A stretch of 64,000 bases of DNA. It comes from Cerrena zonata (lineage: Eukaryota; Basidiomycota; Agaricomycetes; Polyporales; Cerrenaceae). Shown here one piece after another: positions 44,037 through 55,196 of the stretch; the stretch's first letter is position 1, and the number at the start of each line of letters is the position of its first letter. The notes beneath the pieces are model-generated. The model had not been told where the DNA came from. It saw nothing but the letters and a program-made list of their open reading frames with translations, and did no database searches. The stretch lies in contig JASBNA010000006.1 of assembly GCA_038087015.1 (NCBI GenBank), positions 992,001 through 1,056,000 of the forward strand, read 5' to 3'. The position numbers were made by a program, and so were the translations under genes.

Positions 44037-44429
44037 TCAAAGTGGTACAGTACTTGCATTCCAAGGTTGCAAACTTGATTCTCCGGTGGATAATGGATAG
44101 AAATCAGGTAAAGGGTTAATATTACTCAGACAAACAAGGTTAAGCAACCAGTAGCGTACAAGAAGGACAACAAGCGATACCAAGCCTGGTATCTTATTCA
44201 CTACAACAAAAGAGTAATACAAACCTCTCCGACGCTGCATGCCACTAACCGCCCACACTGCGCCCAAACCCAAAAAGATAAAGGAAAGGGGGACACCCAA
44301 GAGCACACAGATCAACCAAGGAGCGAGTGTGATGAACGTGAAACAAGTGGCTTGCTAGTTAAGCACACTACAGGCGTGAATAACAACACAAACATGGGGT
44401 CCGTAAAAACTAGAACGTAAACTGGGCAT
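44037..44429 (-). CDS. Possible small membrane protein
   Basis: A tentative two-exon model (44429-44394, 44354-44037; 39-nt GTTTGT...TAG intron) gives 117 aa. A strong hydrophobic helix pair is visible: LAPWLICVLLGVPLSFIFLG followed by LGAVWAVSG, ending with a basic QRRRG, then a second helix (LVSLVVLLVRYWLLNLVCL). The intron is shorter than is usual here, and the gene sits in the 3' flank of the next gene, so it could be a spurious ORF. Confidence 0.3.
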
Positions 44430-44716
44430 TATCGGGTTGGAAGGGAATGGAAGAGTGTCGCTGGAACGGTATGTTATGAAGGGGTAAGTGGAACACTGCT
44501 TCGGAGAGGGTAGAGGAGGAAAGTATATAAAAGTTCAACAAGGGGGGATATAGGGAGGGGAGGAGGAAAATTCTAATCATGCAAACAACTTGTCAAAAAT
44601 TGCACGAAAGGAATAAAAAGAGTATCTGTCTGAAAGTCCAATTGCAATAGCTTCAACCAATTAATTAGCACGCCGTCACACGTCCTTTTGTTCGGGAAAC
44701 CGGAAAGTGAGGGTGT

Positions 44717-45727
44717 TTAAGCGATGATGGCAGCTACGAAAGCGGCGACAAGGCCAGTGAGACCGGAAATGGCAATGTTCTCAGCACCGTTGTTCTGAGC
44801 TCCACCAGTTGCAGAGGCAGAAGCACTCGAAGAGGTGGCGGTGGAGGTACTAACACAGACGAGACGTCAGGCAAGAAGAGCATTGTAATACGTTATTACA
44901 TACCGAGAAACGCTGGAAGTACCAGTAGACGTCGCAGAAGGGGTAGTGGCAGGAGCGCTAGAAGCAGGGGTGCTTGCAGAGCTTCCGGGAGCTGTGCTCG
45001 AAGCTGAGGACAGAGGTGCCGAGCTAGAGCCTGCACTTGTAGAAGACGCACCAGCAGAGCTCGTGGCGTTCAAACAACTGGTGTCAGCTAGATATCACAT
45101 CAAGGAACGCATTGATCAGTTTTTTGGTTGAAGGCCCCATGTGCGAAAATGATGACGTACGGCCACTGTTGATAGTGAACGGCGCTGACTGGCCAGTCGC
45201 ACCCGTGCTATCACGGAGGGTGAGGCCAAGGGAAGTACCTGCAGGCTGGTTAACAGTCCAACTGAACGTGGTACCTTGCAAGTTGGTGAACTGCTCAAGG
45301 GGTTGGGCGCTGGGCTGAGAACCAGGGAGAATGCTATACAAACATGTCAGTTCGAGCGAACAGGGTTCATTTTAAAACCAATTCGCTTACTTCTAAGCAA
45401 TGCAAGTGACGCAATTTGAGGTGAATAAGCGCGCTGTAGGGATTGAAAAACAATGTTGGGTCATACCAAGAAGTAGGGAGCTGGTGTAGAAAGTCAGCAG
45501 CTGACGAGCTTGTAACACAGGGGGTTACTCACGAGTTCCTCCGGACCAAGTCAACAAAATAGGTTGGCAGACAACAGGGCCAATTCTATGGATGATACGA
45601 AAATATGAACATCGCGACGAAAGACAAGAAAGCAGTTGTCAACGTACGGGGTTTCGATACGAAGGTCCTGGGCCAAGGCAGCAGTAGCGAGGGCGACAGA
45701 GAAAAGGAGGGCGGATGCAGACTTCAT
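44717..45727 (-). CDS. GPI-anchored Ser/Thr-rich cell-wall protein (Kre9/Knh1-like N-domain)
   Basis: Secreted cell-surface protein. A signal peptide spans about residues 1-19 (SALLFSVALATAALA). A beta-sandwich domain follows (IGPVVCQPILLTWSGGTPPY, FSWTVNQPAGTSLGLTLRDS) and ends DTSCL, as in fungal GPI-anchored Kre9/Knh1-like proteins. A Ser/Ala/Thr/Pro linker and a C-terminal hydrophobic GPI signal (ISGLTGLVAAFVAAIIA) complete it. Recognised exons are 45727-45648, 45585-45533, 45480-45467 (14 nt), 45333-45161, 45087-44904 and 44849-44717. The frame between the third and the 45333 exon closes only if two extra nucleotides (AA, 45392-45393) are spliced in as a micro-exon; with them the protein is 212 aa. 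Confidence 0.82.
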
Positions 45728-47363
45728 TGTTGAGTGCAAGGGAGAGACGACAGACACAGATGGGAGCAGCGGGGGAATGCTAAGGGGGAGGAGCGTGGAG
45801 GGCGTGGAGGTTTTAAGACGGCGGGTAAACCCGTGGCCCGCAATGTTTGTTTGGTTACGCAGGCACATCCGTCCGTCCGACATTTCTCGCACTCGGCACT
45901 CGTCACTCCCTCCTCCGCAGCTGCACCCAAGAATAGCTAACATCTCACCGTGTTCTCGACATCATAAACAACGTTGACAACACGGTCCTTCTTCACATTT
46001 TTCCACTCAATGGGCTAGGGAAAACCGTCCTTATCAAGGTCGCTAAACCTGAGCTATAAATGTCTGCAGCATGGCTATTTCTAGCTGTTTCAGCCCTTAC
46101 TTAGCACATATGATACAATCCATCAAAACTATATTTTTCACGCGTGCTCTCGATCTGTCTGGGCTGCATGTTTAATGTGACGTCCTGAACTCGTCAGTGA
46201 CACTTGAATGACACACCGTCCTGCTTAACAGAACATCTGGAGGTCAACGACGAGGCTTTGAGTAATGAACCACACCCAGTCGTTCTGTGAGACAAAAGGA
46301 TTCAGACTTCCAGACTAGTGAAGGACTTCGAACTACTAGAAGTGGATGTCACATGAACGCACCGCTGCTTCCGAGTCACCTCAGAAGTTGAAGTGAAGCT
46401 TTAGATCAGAGATGGCTCGTCATACTTTTCGATCATACATGCGTACCTAGGTCCCGGGAACTTCGTTTGCCACTAAACCGCAGATGTAAATGTGATCATG
46501 TTCTAGTTATATGACATAGTTTCTTCAAACTTCGAGGACGTTTGCTCACGGGATAATTCGTCCTGGGGTTCGGGTTTGTCCAAAAATCCCTGAGCCGAAT
46601 ACGAAAGCAGCACAACGTTAATGAAGTGACAGGTCCTGAATCAGCTATGAATGGCATCTACCAGTGAATGGTGGTAGCGAGTTGGCGTGGTGCCTAGTTG
46701 TGGGTGGATTGGACGTGGCTGCTTATCGTAGGGACGCCGCGGGCCTTGGAGGGGTTTCCATCCTAACTGCCTGATGGATGGCAGAATGTACGAAATGTGT
46801 GGCGTGGAAAAGAATGATATGATGGAGGATTGACAAGATGTCTATGAATGATCGAAAATGAGGGCATGACCTAGGCATGACCATCACAATGAGCACCTCG
46901 GTGTGGGGGCAGTCTGAGGTAGGTAGATAGGTATATTCCGGACCAGATCCTTGAAGCTGTAATACATCCATCTAAGGGCCGCACCCACCTGCAGCAGCGA
47001 ATAAACATCCTAGAAGTTTCCGAAAGCATTCGGATTGGCATGAAAGGGGAAATCCTGAACTACATTCTGAAGCCTATTACGTGTCCGCGATATCACAAGG
47101 GAATCTAGCGACTTATCACGAGTCCTGAATGTCAGTAGATGCTGTAACTTAGTTATCAGCTGTAAATGGGGCACGAAAGAAGAAGTTCTGAGGACGATGT
47201 TGAACTAGCATATACAATTTCATACAACTCTGAGTGATCTGCGGGATGACATGAGGTACCTAATAGCTGTGAGGGAGGCATGACCGAATGACAAGACAAA
47301 TACATGTAAATGATCAGAAGTAAGATTCGATTTAGATCGCAAGCAAGTAAAACTCCCATGTCA
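45728..47363. other. Intergenic region
   Basis: Promoter of the GPI-anchored protein gene and 3' flank of the TDP2-like gene. I see no gene in this 1.6 kb on either strand. Confidence 0.45.
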
Positions 47364-48521
47364 TCATTGTGTCTCGTCCAGAATGGAAATCGTAGTCAAC
47401 AACCCAAAGTGGTCGCTCACCCACTCTCCATCCGCTAGTACCTCAATCCCTATTCTTTCTGGCGGGCTGACCCTGCACCGTCTGGCACAATTCTGAGTAT
47501 AGAATACTCTATCTAGCCGACCAGGGGGATATTGACATGGAGGTTGATATCCCCAAGTGTGCCCGTCTTCTTCATCCCCGCCGTCCCAAGCATCCAACAA
47601 ACCCGCCGCCTCGTGAATATGTAAATCGCTAGCTCCGATTATATTCATATCTCCACATACTACACCGCCTACCAGGTCTCCCTGTTTAAGGTACGCCGCT
47701 ATGTTTGCGAGCTGAATAGGACGTGCAATAGCGCCTACAGGCAGTGATTCCAAATGGGTATTCGCGAGGCGAAGGGTGAGAAACTGAGGCGTAGACGGAC
47801 GGTCGCTTTCCTCACTCGACCACGAATTCTTTCGGACATTTCGTCTGGACCCAGGAGGCGAGAGTTTCAGGTCGACCATGAGGGCATTCCGGCCCATGAA
47901 TGAATTGCCGAAATGCAGGGATTGCACCAGGCTGACAGGGATGGTTTTAGATACTAATGTAACGACTCCGTAATGCGGGATAGGGAAGTCATCCACGCTC
48001 GAAGGGGTCACCATAAAGTACTTTTGTACCCAGGGATATTCCAGTATAGTTGGGAAAGCATAGTGGTGAACCTCTTGAATAAAATACAGCAGGGGGCGGG
48101 CTTTTGCCCGTCTTTGCAGTCGAAGACATCGTGTTGGATGTACTCCAAGGCCCTGAACATGCGTGTTTTAGGGTACTCTGCCATGAAATCGATGTTCCAA
48201 CTGAGCACGCGGATCGAAGATGGCAGCGATAAATCAATATCGTCCTGCGAACCTCTCGAGGTACGCCGCCATTCTTTGGTATGTCTAGAGAACCGTCTCG
48301 GTTTCAGAGTGACCAGTTTATCAACAGTGTCTGGGATCATCTGAGTGGGAGAGGATCTCGTGGATGAAAATGTTGGGGATGGGGAGCCGTGTGGGGGCGA
48401 TCCTAGAGTTTATATAAGTTTTCGAGTCGGTGTTGGATAAAATGGAAGTCGCATCGCAGGCTGTCAAATACGTACCAGTATGATTGCTTCCTGTCCAGAG
48501 CCTGGAAGGTGAGCTGTACAT
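47364..48521 (-). CDS. TDP2-like endonuclease/exonuclease/phosphatase protein, frameshifted
   Basis: Metal-dependent phosphodiesterase fold; in this family TDP2 removes topoisomerase adducts from DNA 5' ends. Motifs in order: RVLSWNIDFMAEYP, QEV, NTHLES, VVCGDMNIIGA and WVSDHFGLL, which are the catalytic Asn, Glu, His/Glu, Asp/Asn and Asp-His sets. Exon 1 is 48521-48476 and exon 2 runs from 48402. The reading frame changes by one base near 48077-48085: the first part ends PCCILF, and the next frame starts with the catalytic QEVHHYAFPTIL and stays open to the stop at 47364. No GT-AG pair rescues it, so this is a 1-nt deletion in the genome or in the assembly. An in-frame GTG upstream and the ATG at 48519 both exist; I use the ATG. 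Confidence 0.8.
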
Positions 48522-49544
48522 TGTTAGGGAGTCAAGATGAAGTGCGATAGGTCTCGACGGATGAAGTTTAGATATGGTGTCCACCCGACTGACTCGTGGT
48601 TCTCATGTGGTTAAGGAGCAGGCGCAAATAAGCTTTAAATACGCCTCCTCGAACAATATTACCGTGGATAATCATTTTTGGGTGTGGACCCTTCATTTTA
48701 CCTGACTTCAAATCACTCAAGCTCGGAGGCGAAGGTCAAGCATGCTATTATGCACAGGGATATACGGAAAACTGATACCTACAAAATTAGTCACGTATAA
48801 ATGATCATCACGGAATCTTCCGTTAATGGACCTAAAAGGCAACTAACGTTGTTGAACAGCAATCAAACTTAGACTAAAAGCATGCCTACCGGCCTCTTTT
48901 TTGGCCGTACCTCGTAAGATTCTGGCCCTCCGAGGATTAAAAGAAGATACGGTAACCACCATAAGGTCTTACAAAATGACCTAGGTCCACAGCGTCGCTT
49001 CGGCAGGGAAGCGCAAGCGATGCTACCTGGCAACGAAGCTTCGCTTACGCGACAACAACTCCTACCGGCGTAGCATGGCATCTCAGGAACTCTCACACCG
49101 GTCTTCGACGATGACGGTGTGCTATTACTTGGATCTCGATGTCCTTTTTGGTTTGTTTTTATCAACCGACCTCCTCGATTTGTCGTGCCCCTACCGACTC
49201 GAGCGCCAACGTCATGAAAAGGCTAAGAAAAGGACGACGGGGTTGGAAATCAGAAGCAGTTCGCAGAGTTCTTGTCCCTCGCCACTTAACCCACCTCGCC
49301 ACCCATGGCGCATCTTCTCCCAAAGACCCTTCTAGTCTTCGGCTAGATGTGTCTGGTGAATCAGATGCCTTGGTGATTCCGGCAATGAAGCTCGTACTTG
49401 CCAGGTTTTGACATATAGGTGTTCCGCCGGTCCAGGTAGAACTTCCCTTTCTTGACTCTAGACTGTCCATCATTACGGCTCCTTGGGAAACGTGTGCCTA
49501 CGAGCAATGCATCTGTTCGTCCGCGGTGATTTCAAAGCGAGCGA

Positions 49545-49552
49545 TATATAAG
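49545..49552 (+). promoter_or_regulatory. Candidate TATA box
   Basis: TATATAAG is followed by about 90 nt of C/T-rich sequence and then the ATG at 49644, the usual layout of a fungal promoter and leader. Confidence 0.4.
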
Positions 49553-49643
49553 GACGAGATGGATGCTTGTATCTGCCTTCACTTCTTGCTCACCTATATC
49601 CCTCGTCATCGTATCGAGCTCTTCATCACTCCGAGTCGCAAAT

Positions 49644-49850
49644 ATGTCTCATAGCTACCTCCTCTCAACGTGCAGGTCATACTCTTCCATGTTCCTCAGG
49701 TCATCTCGATCACCGTCACGGCCGACAAGTACCCACCCGTCGAGATCCCAGCAGGACGAGGGGCGATGTCTGGATTTTGGGAATGGTCTGCCTCAGTGCT
49801 GCCATTGTGGATGGAGAGGAGAACATGCACCCAATTGTCCATTTCGGTGA
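49644..49850 (+). CDS. Short ORF ending in a zinc-knuckle-like motif
   Basis: A 68-codon frame starting at the ATG after a candidate TATA box and C/T-rich leader. It is Ser/Arg-rich (SMFLRSSRSPSRPTSTHPSR) and ends CCHCGWRGEHAPNCPF. The Cys and Gly spacing matches a CCHC knuckle except that the His is one residue late. It could be a small nucleic-acid-binding protein, the last exon of a longer gene, or a retroelement relic. Exon structure is unproven. Confidence 0.3.
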   Translation: MSHSYLLSTCRSYSSMFLRSSRSPSRPTSTHPSRSQQDEGRCLDFGNGLPQCCHCGWRGEHAPNCPFR

Positions 49851-51813
49851 ACATTGCCTCCCGCGCCATGTCGTATGTGTCTCTCTCCATACTCTATTAT
49901 GCCGTAAACCTTTATCTGACAAATTTCGACATAGGTATCGGTACCGACGCACGTACCTGTTCTAAGAATGTACCATATCATATGACACCAAGAAACAGCC
50001 CCCACTTATAACTTATCAGGTATAGTTCACTTGTACCCGTGTATGCTGCGTCACGACGACTCACGCTTGGTCGCACAGTGATTATACCATGTACCATGTT
50101 TACCACGAAGAGCACCCAAGCTGGCTTGATAGAACATCCCAAGAGAATTGAACCTTGTAGTTTTAGTGTCACGCTCCATTGTACGATATAGACATAGGTG
50201 GCCTTAGCGGAATGGAGTTCTATACAGGAAACGGGAGTGTGAGCAAATACAGAATGTTGGACATAGATTTCGCACGTCAAGGTATTCTTCATCCTTTCTT
50301 CCACGTCGGAGGGATTCCCGTACAAATCTAAGCACCGACGGGATGGTTTGGCCGCTGGTCTATTTTCCGCGAGATGGTTTATTCTACCAAGTTGAACACG
50401 TTAGCCAAGTTCAATCAAACAGAATCCACGAGCGAGGGAAACAACTTTGCAGTTTGGAATTCCAGCAACGCCTCCAACTGTCGGTTACTAGAATGTCAAT
50501 GATTAAATGACAAACTTGTCTGAATGGTTGGCGGGATTTCCTCGAACAGTATCAAGAACCTGTCGTAGTTCATCTGCCATTACGTCCATGTCAGTAACCG
50601 GATTCCGTTATATATGATTTCACATTCGCTGCGTCATGTAATGCCTTCGCTGGGATCACAAATGCGTGGACAGGGACATTGTAGACAGGCAGCGGTATCT
50701 CCGTATCTATATTGTTTTAACTCGTGCTTCCTAGAACCTGCGAATGGTGAGCTAACATGACCAGAAATAGATGGTCACAAGAGGTACTTTAGTCCAGGTA
50801 CCATGTGACGAGAAGCGAGAGAATGGTTCGAAACAAAGGTCATGGGATGTCTTCCTGGGGTCGAGCTCGCGTGCGCAGTTGCAAGTCCGGGGTTTACGGT
50901 CACCGCAATTGAGGCATATACGAGGACCTAAAAGGCTTGCTGGTATCATATCAGGAGGGCGCCCTAGTATGTCCCGGCAATCTGGAGGGAATTGGTATAA
51001 GGCTTATGTGCTCAGAGTGCTGTGTGTTCCGCGCAAACGGCATGATCCATACAATTTGGGCATGACAGGTTCCATGTTAGCCGTGGGAGGCCTACAGGGA
51101 TAGAATTGCTGGAATACTCAGTGAAGAATGAGAGATACGTGGTGAATTTACGATACCGTTCCCGTGTAGAAGAGTGTATGATGACCTGGCTCCTGGCGCA
51201 CGCCATCGAGACGCAACGTAGAGTTCTTCGTTGCTGTATACTTAGTACCTGGGCCCATGCTATGCGTAAGCGGAGTATGTAGACACGTAAACCTAATACC
51301 AATGTATGAAAGCCCTCGAAAAAATTGTGAGGCCACTTCACACCGAGATCGCCACAGGAGTTCAAGCGGGGGATTCCCGATGTCGGGTGCTCTCAGGAAT
51401 CGTTGGGGTGTTCAGACATGCAATAGTTTTGGAATTCCAGCGTGTGCCAGTGTTGTAAAAACCAGTCAGTATAACTTGAGCATCCAAGGCGCCACGCCGG
51501 AAGACGACTGGACACCAGGCTGGTGACAAGCTGGATTTTTCCTTGATATGTGGGGTATGAGAGCAGTTTGGCTGGTTTGTTGGGGCGAGTTGCAATGTTC
51601 GGATCAGTGAATTTTCAGTAAACGAGTACAGTAGCCATCGAAACCAAATTCAATTATCAGTCTGAATTTCAATGAGCTCCAGAAAAGGCAAGAGAATGAT
51701 CGGCGATCGTTTGAGATCAAGCTCCGCCACAAGTTTGTTCAGAAGACCGTGACGGTGTTTGCGAATAACTAATATCAATCTTTCTCTCCTCAAGGTAGAC
51801 ATCGAGTCGATAG

Positions 51814-53029
51814 ATGGCTGACAAGAGAAAAAGAGACGATCGGGACAAACCTAGAAGGAGATTCAGGCCCGTAGGTCGATAATCCCCATCACTTCGTTCT
51901 CCTACTTAGCCTTCCTTAGGATGGAACACCAGTCTGGGGTTCTCAAGCCTTAAACGGGCCTGGTGTATGGGTCACATGTATCAAGGGGAAAGAGAAGAAC
52001 ACCGTTGGAGAACTCTACGACGTATTTGAGTCGGTACGAGATATCATTTGAATTACTTTTCATTTTAATATTTAGATAAATTGAATCAAAGCTCGCCGCT
52101 GAGCTGTGGCCATTAGACACATCGGAGCCTGCAGAAACAAATAACAAGGAAGCATCTGAGGATGAGGATGAGGACGGCGATATCGAGAAACAGATTGCCA
52201 AAGAAGTCGCCTCCATGAAACGCCCTAAGAAAGAGCAAAGGTTCGGTAGGTTCTTTCCCATCCATACGTCTGCGTCTTCCTAATATGAACTTCTAGCGAA
52301 TGGACACACCAACACACCATGCGGTATAAGCTTCACTTGAACGTACTAGCTCCGATGACTGACAATCTGTCAAGTTGTGTTTATATCCTGCAAACCCCCG
52401 GTTGACCCTGTCCAACTTGTCGTGAAGTATGTGGAAAATGTGATGGAAACCGGCGTGTCGCAAACCAGGTATATTACGCTTCAGAGTCCAGACGGTGTGG
52501 ATGTGCTTCTCATGACAAATAACAGATATACCCAGCGGTTGACACCCGTGTCGGCGGCTTGCCCGACAAATCTCCCTGAGATCCGGTCACTTTGTACTAG
52601 GCTATTGACACCGTTCCTTGAGGAATATACTGACAAGTCTTTTACGGTCTGTCCCACCTCATTCATTCCACCAACTTGATCGTGAACAAGCCCCATGTTC
52701 AGTACAAAATCGAACTCAGGACACGAAATCACAATTCATTATCGAAGGAAGAAATCGTACAGGCAGTGGCAAAATGCGTCCCTGGGATGCACAAGGTCAA
52801 GCTCGAGAATCCCGAGGTATATATCCTTATAGAGATTTTCAAGGTCAGTTCTCAAGTTAATACCATTCTTCATTATTTACTAATTTTGTTTCAGAGCGTA
52901 TGTGGTGTGAGCATCGTGAAAGACTACTACAGGAAGCATAAATTCAATGTGATGGAAATTTCCAATGCAAAAAATGAGGAGATCGGGTTCAGCACCGGTG
53001 AGGGGACTCGACTAACGGAGAAAGAGTAG
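51814..53029 (+). CDS. tan1: THUMP-domain protein Tan1 (tRNA N4-acetylcytidine cofactor)
   Basis: Adaptor that lets the Kre33/NAT10 acetyltransferase make ac4C at position 12 of tRNA-Leu and tRNA-Ser. Eight exons (51814-51870, 51920-52033, 52092-52245, 52297-52323, 52375-52468, 52526-52646, 52703-52843, 52895-53029) close in frame to 280 aa. A basic start (MADKRKRDDRDKPRRRFR) precedes GPGVWVTCIKGKE and an acidic linker. The THUMP domain (about 135-260) shows TYKIELRTRNHNSL, VHKVKLENPEVYILIEIFK-like strands and VCGVSIVKDYYRKHKFNV, the last being highly characteristic. The acceptor of intron 2 was placed at 52091 because the nearer TTTAG brings stops in all three frames. The family's usual length is about 290 aa. 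Confidence 0.93.
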
Positions 53030-53416
53030 TGTCCTTCAATCAGTTTGTTACATGATATTGTATAAAATTAAGACACATTCTATGTAGCTGTAACACTATC
53101 CCAAAGAATCATATAGGCTGCTACGAACTGTAACGTTGCGCATTCAACGCTTTAAGTAAGGTCTCGGCTTGCTTGAGTCTGTCCGAGTCTAAGGGAGACT
53201 AGCCTCGGGCGCTTGGTACGATCAACGCAGTTACGCTGAAGCCTAGTACATGCGATTGACCTCACCCTTTACTTCCATACTTATCCTCTTCAGTACTGTC
53301 AGCCCTTGCTACTCTGCAGGAATAAACTGGTTATTGTGCCACTAGCTATTCAGCTTTCTCTTGACATCTAGATTGATACCTTTCAAAGTGTTTGCATTGC
53401 GCAGTGATCGCCAACC
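53030..53416. other. Intergenic region, TAN1 to CAP2
   Basis: 3' UTR of TAN1 and promoter of the capping-protein gene. Nothing else seen. Confidence 0.5.
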
Positions 53417-54639
53417 ATGGGTGACCTTGTAGATTCTATGCTTGATCTGATGAGACGGCTTCCACCCAAGAATGTGGAAGAGAATGTCGCGGCCCTTGTT
53501 GGAATGTGTCCTGACTACGCCGATGATCTCTTGGGTAGCGTCGATCAACCTTTGAAGGTCCTAACGGATCGCGCAACGGGAAAGGAGTATCTAGCGTGCG
53601 ACTACAACAGGGACGGGGAGAGTTATCGGTATGTGTTACCTTGATCTGTGAAGCGCAAGCGTGCTTATTGCTTCCTATCACAAAATTTACCAATTCTGGT
53701 GTTGCATCTTGTAGGTCACCGTGGTCTAACGAATATGATCCCCCATTAGATGATGGAACAGTTCCGTCGTCTAAACTCCGCAAGCTTGAAATCACTGCAA
53801 ACGAGGCATTTGACACCTATAGGGAGATGTACGTATAGTTTACCCCGCTCAAACGCACGTTTCCGTTAATTAAGTATGCAGGTATTATGAAGGCGGCGTG
53901 TCATCGGTATTCTTATGGGACTTAGATGACGGCGGCTTCGCAGGGGTTGTCCTTCTCAAGAAATGTTGGTCTCGCCAGCATGCTCAACCCTGCGTGTGCT
54001 AACTCCACCGTTCCACCTCGACAGCGTTAAATCCGACATCGCCAGGCGAGCCCTCGGGCTCTTGGGATTCCATTCATGTCTTTGAAGCAGCAGAGCGTGG
54101 TCGTCAGGCTCATTACAAGTTGACCTCCACAGTTATGTTGCACATGACAGATCGGCCGACGGTGGATGGCGCTGGCAGTGGGAGCACCAGTATTTCCAAA
54201 GAGAAAACAGAGAAGAGCGAAGCCAAACGAGGCGGCGAGGTGTCTCTTAGTGGCAGCATGACACGACAGGTATGTGGTCACAGGTGGAGAAAGTGCTCCC
54301 CATGACTATCCATATCCGTTTCTCTCTACTGACCACACCCGAATAGATTGAACAGGATTGGCCGATACAAGACCAGAATTCACATATCACCAATACCGGC
54401 AGGATGATTGAGGAGATGGAGATCAAGATGCGTAATCTCTTACAAGAGGTATGTATCGGCCGCCAGAGCTTGTGGCCGCCGATTTTTCACTGATTTGTTC
54501 TACAACGGTTTCTACTTGACAGGTGTATTTTGGCAAAACTCGAGATGTTGTATTTGATCTCCGTAGCGTTGATGACCTTGAGAAAGCGCGCAGACAGCGA
54601 GAGTTGCAGAAGGAGCTCGTCGGGTTTATCAAGCGGTAG
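53417..54639 (+). CDS. cap2: F-actin capping protein, beta subunit
   Basis: Forms the alpha/beta heterodimer that caps barbed ends of actin filaments in cortical patches. Six exons (53417-53628, 53715-53828, 53882-53964, 54025-54269, 54347-54448, 54523-54639) close in frame to 290 aa, the family's usual length. Conserved blocks are easily read: [94 protein letters not shown] and the C-terminal [20 protein letters not shown]. The C-terminal actin-binding tentacle ends [11 protein letters not shown]. It lies in tandem with TAN1 and the thioredoxin-fold gene on the + strand. Confidence 0.95.
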
Positions 54640-55196
54640 CTTCCCTCGATGGTATCGGAAGTTGGGACGGACTGATATTGCAAACAAGAAAGTACTTCGC
54701 AATTGTGTACCAAATATACTTGTAACCTTTGACGTCGCTCCGCTCGTTGCCGACCATCCGGAGGTAAGTCTATATACCCAGATATACGACAAGCCAGGCA
54801 CGATGTGCTTCCTTTGTGGAATTCTCGTACCCACCTCAGACAGTGCATGGTTGCGGCGCTAGAATCTGGGATTCTAGCACTTTTGCAGGTTTGATTAATG
54901 ATTTGAAGGCATGCGGCGTTCCAGCCTCTGTAGTCGATTAGACCTTTTCATTTTCCTATCATGTCTTTCTCTGTGTCTTTATAGATAAACGGCTCTTCCT
55001 TCCAGTATGCCACTTACCCTTCACGCAGGATCAGGCCTGCTCAGACACAGCCTCAATAAGACTCTTCATCACTATCATTGGTGAGCTCCCTATGTTTGCC
55101 ATCACCAGCATTCTTCTTTATCTTATTGTTTCAAATTGCCCTGGACGTCTGCAGCTAGCCCCACTTTCTTGACATCACTTCTTCATTTTCTTCGTT
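54640..55196. other. Intergenic region
   Basis: CAP2 3' UTR and the promoter of the thioredoxin-fold gene, with C/T-rich sequence from about 54,950 on. Nothing else seen. Confidence 0.5.

Larger units (their letters stand above)
48522..51813. other. Gene-poor region
   Basis: Apart from a short zinc-knuckle-like ORF (49644-49850), I see no defensible gene. A 103-codon ORF on the - strand (49162-49473) has a true ATG but no recognisable motif. Sequence around 50.8-51.6 kb has overlapping short ORFs that look like decay. Confidence 0.4.

Noticed and set aside
49162..49473. A 103-codon - strand ORF with a true ATG.
   Set aside because: No motif, no splice partners and no promoter signal; kept only as a note in the gene-poor region.
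52034..52079. TTTAG as the acceptor of TAN1 intron 2.
   Set aside because: All three frames after it meet a stop. The CAAAG acceptor at 52091 gives a 58-nt intron and the expected Leu-Ala-Ala-Glu-Leu-Trp sequence.
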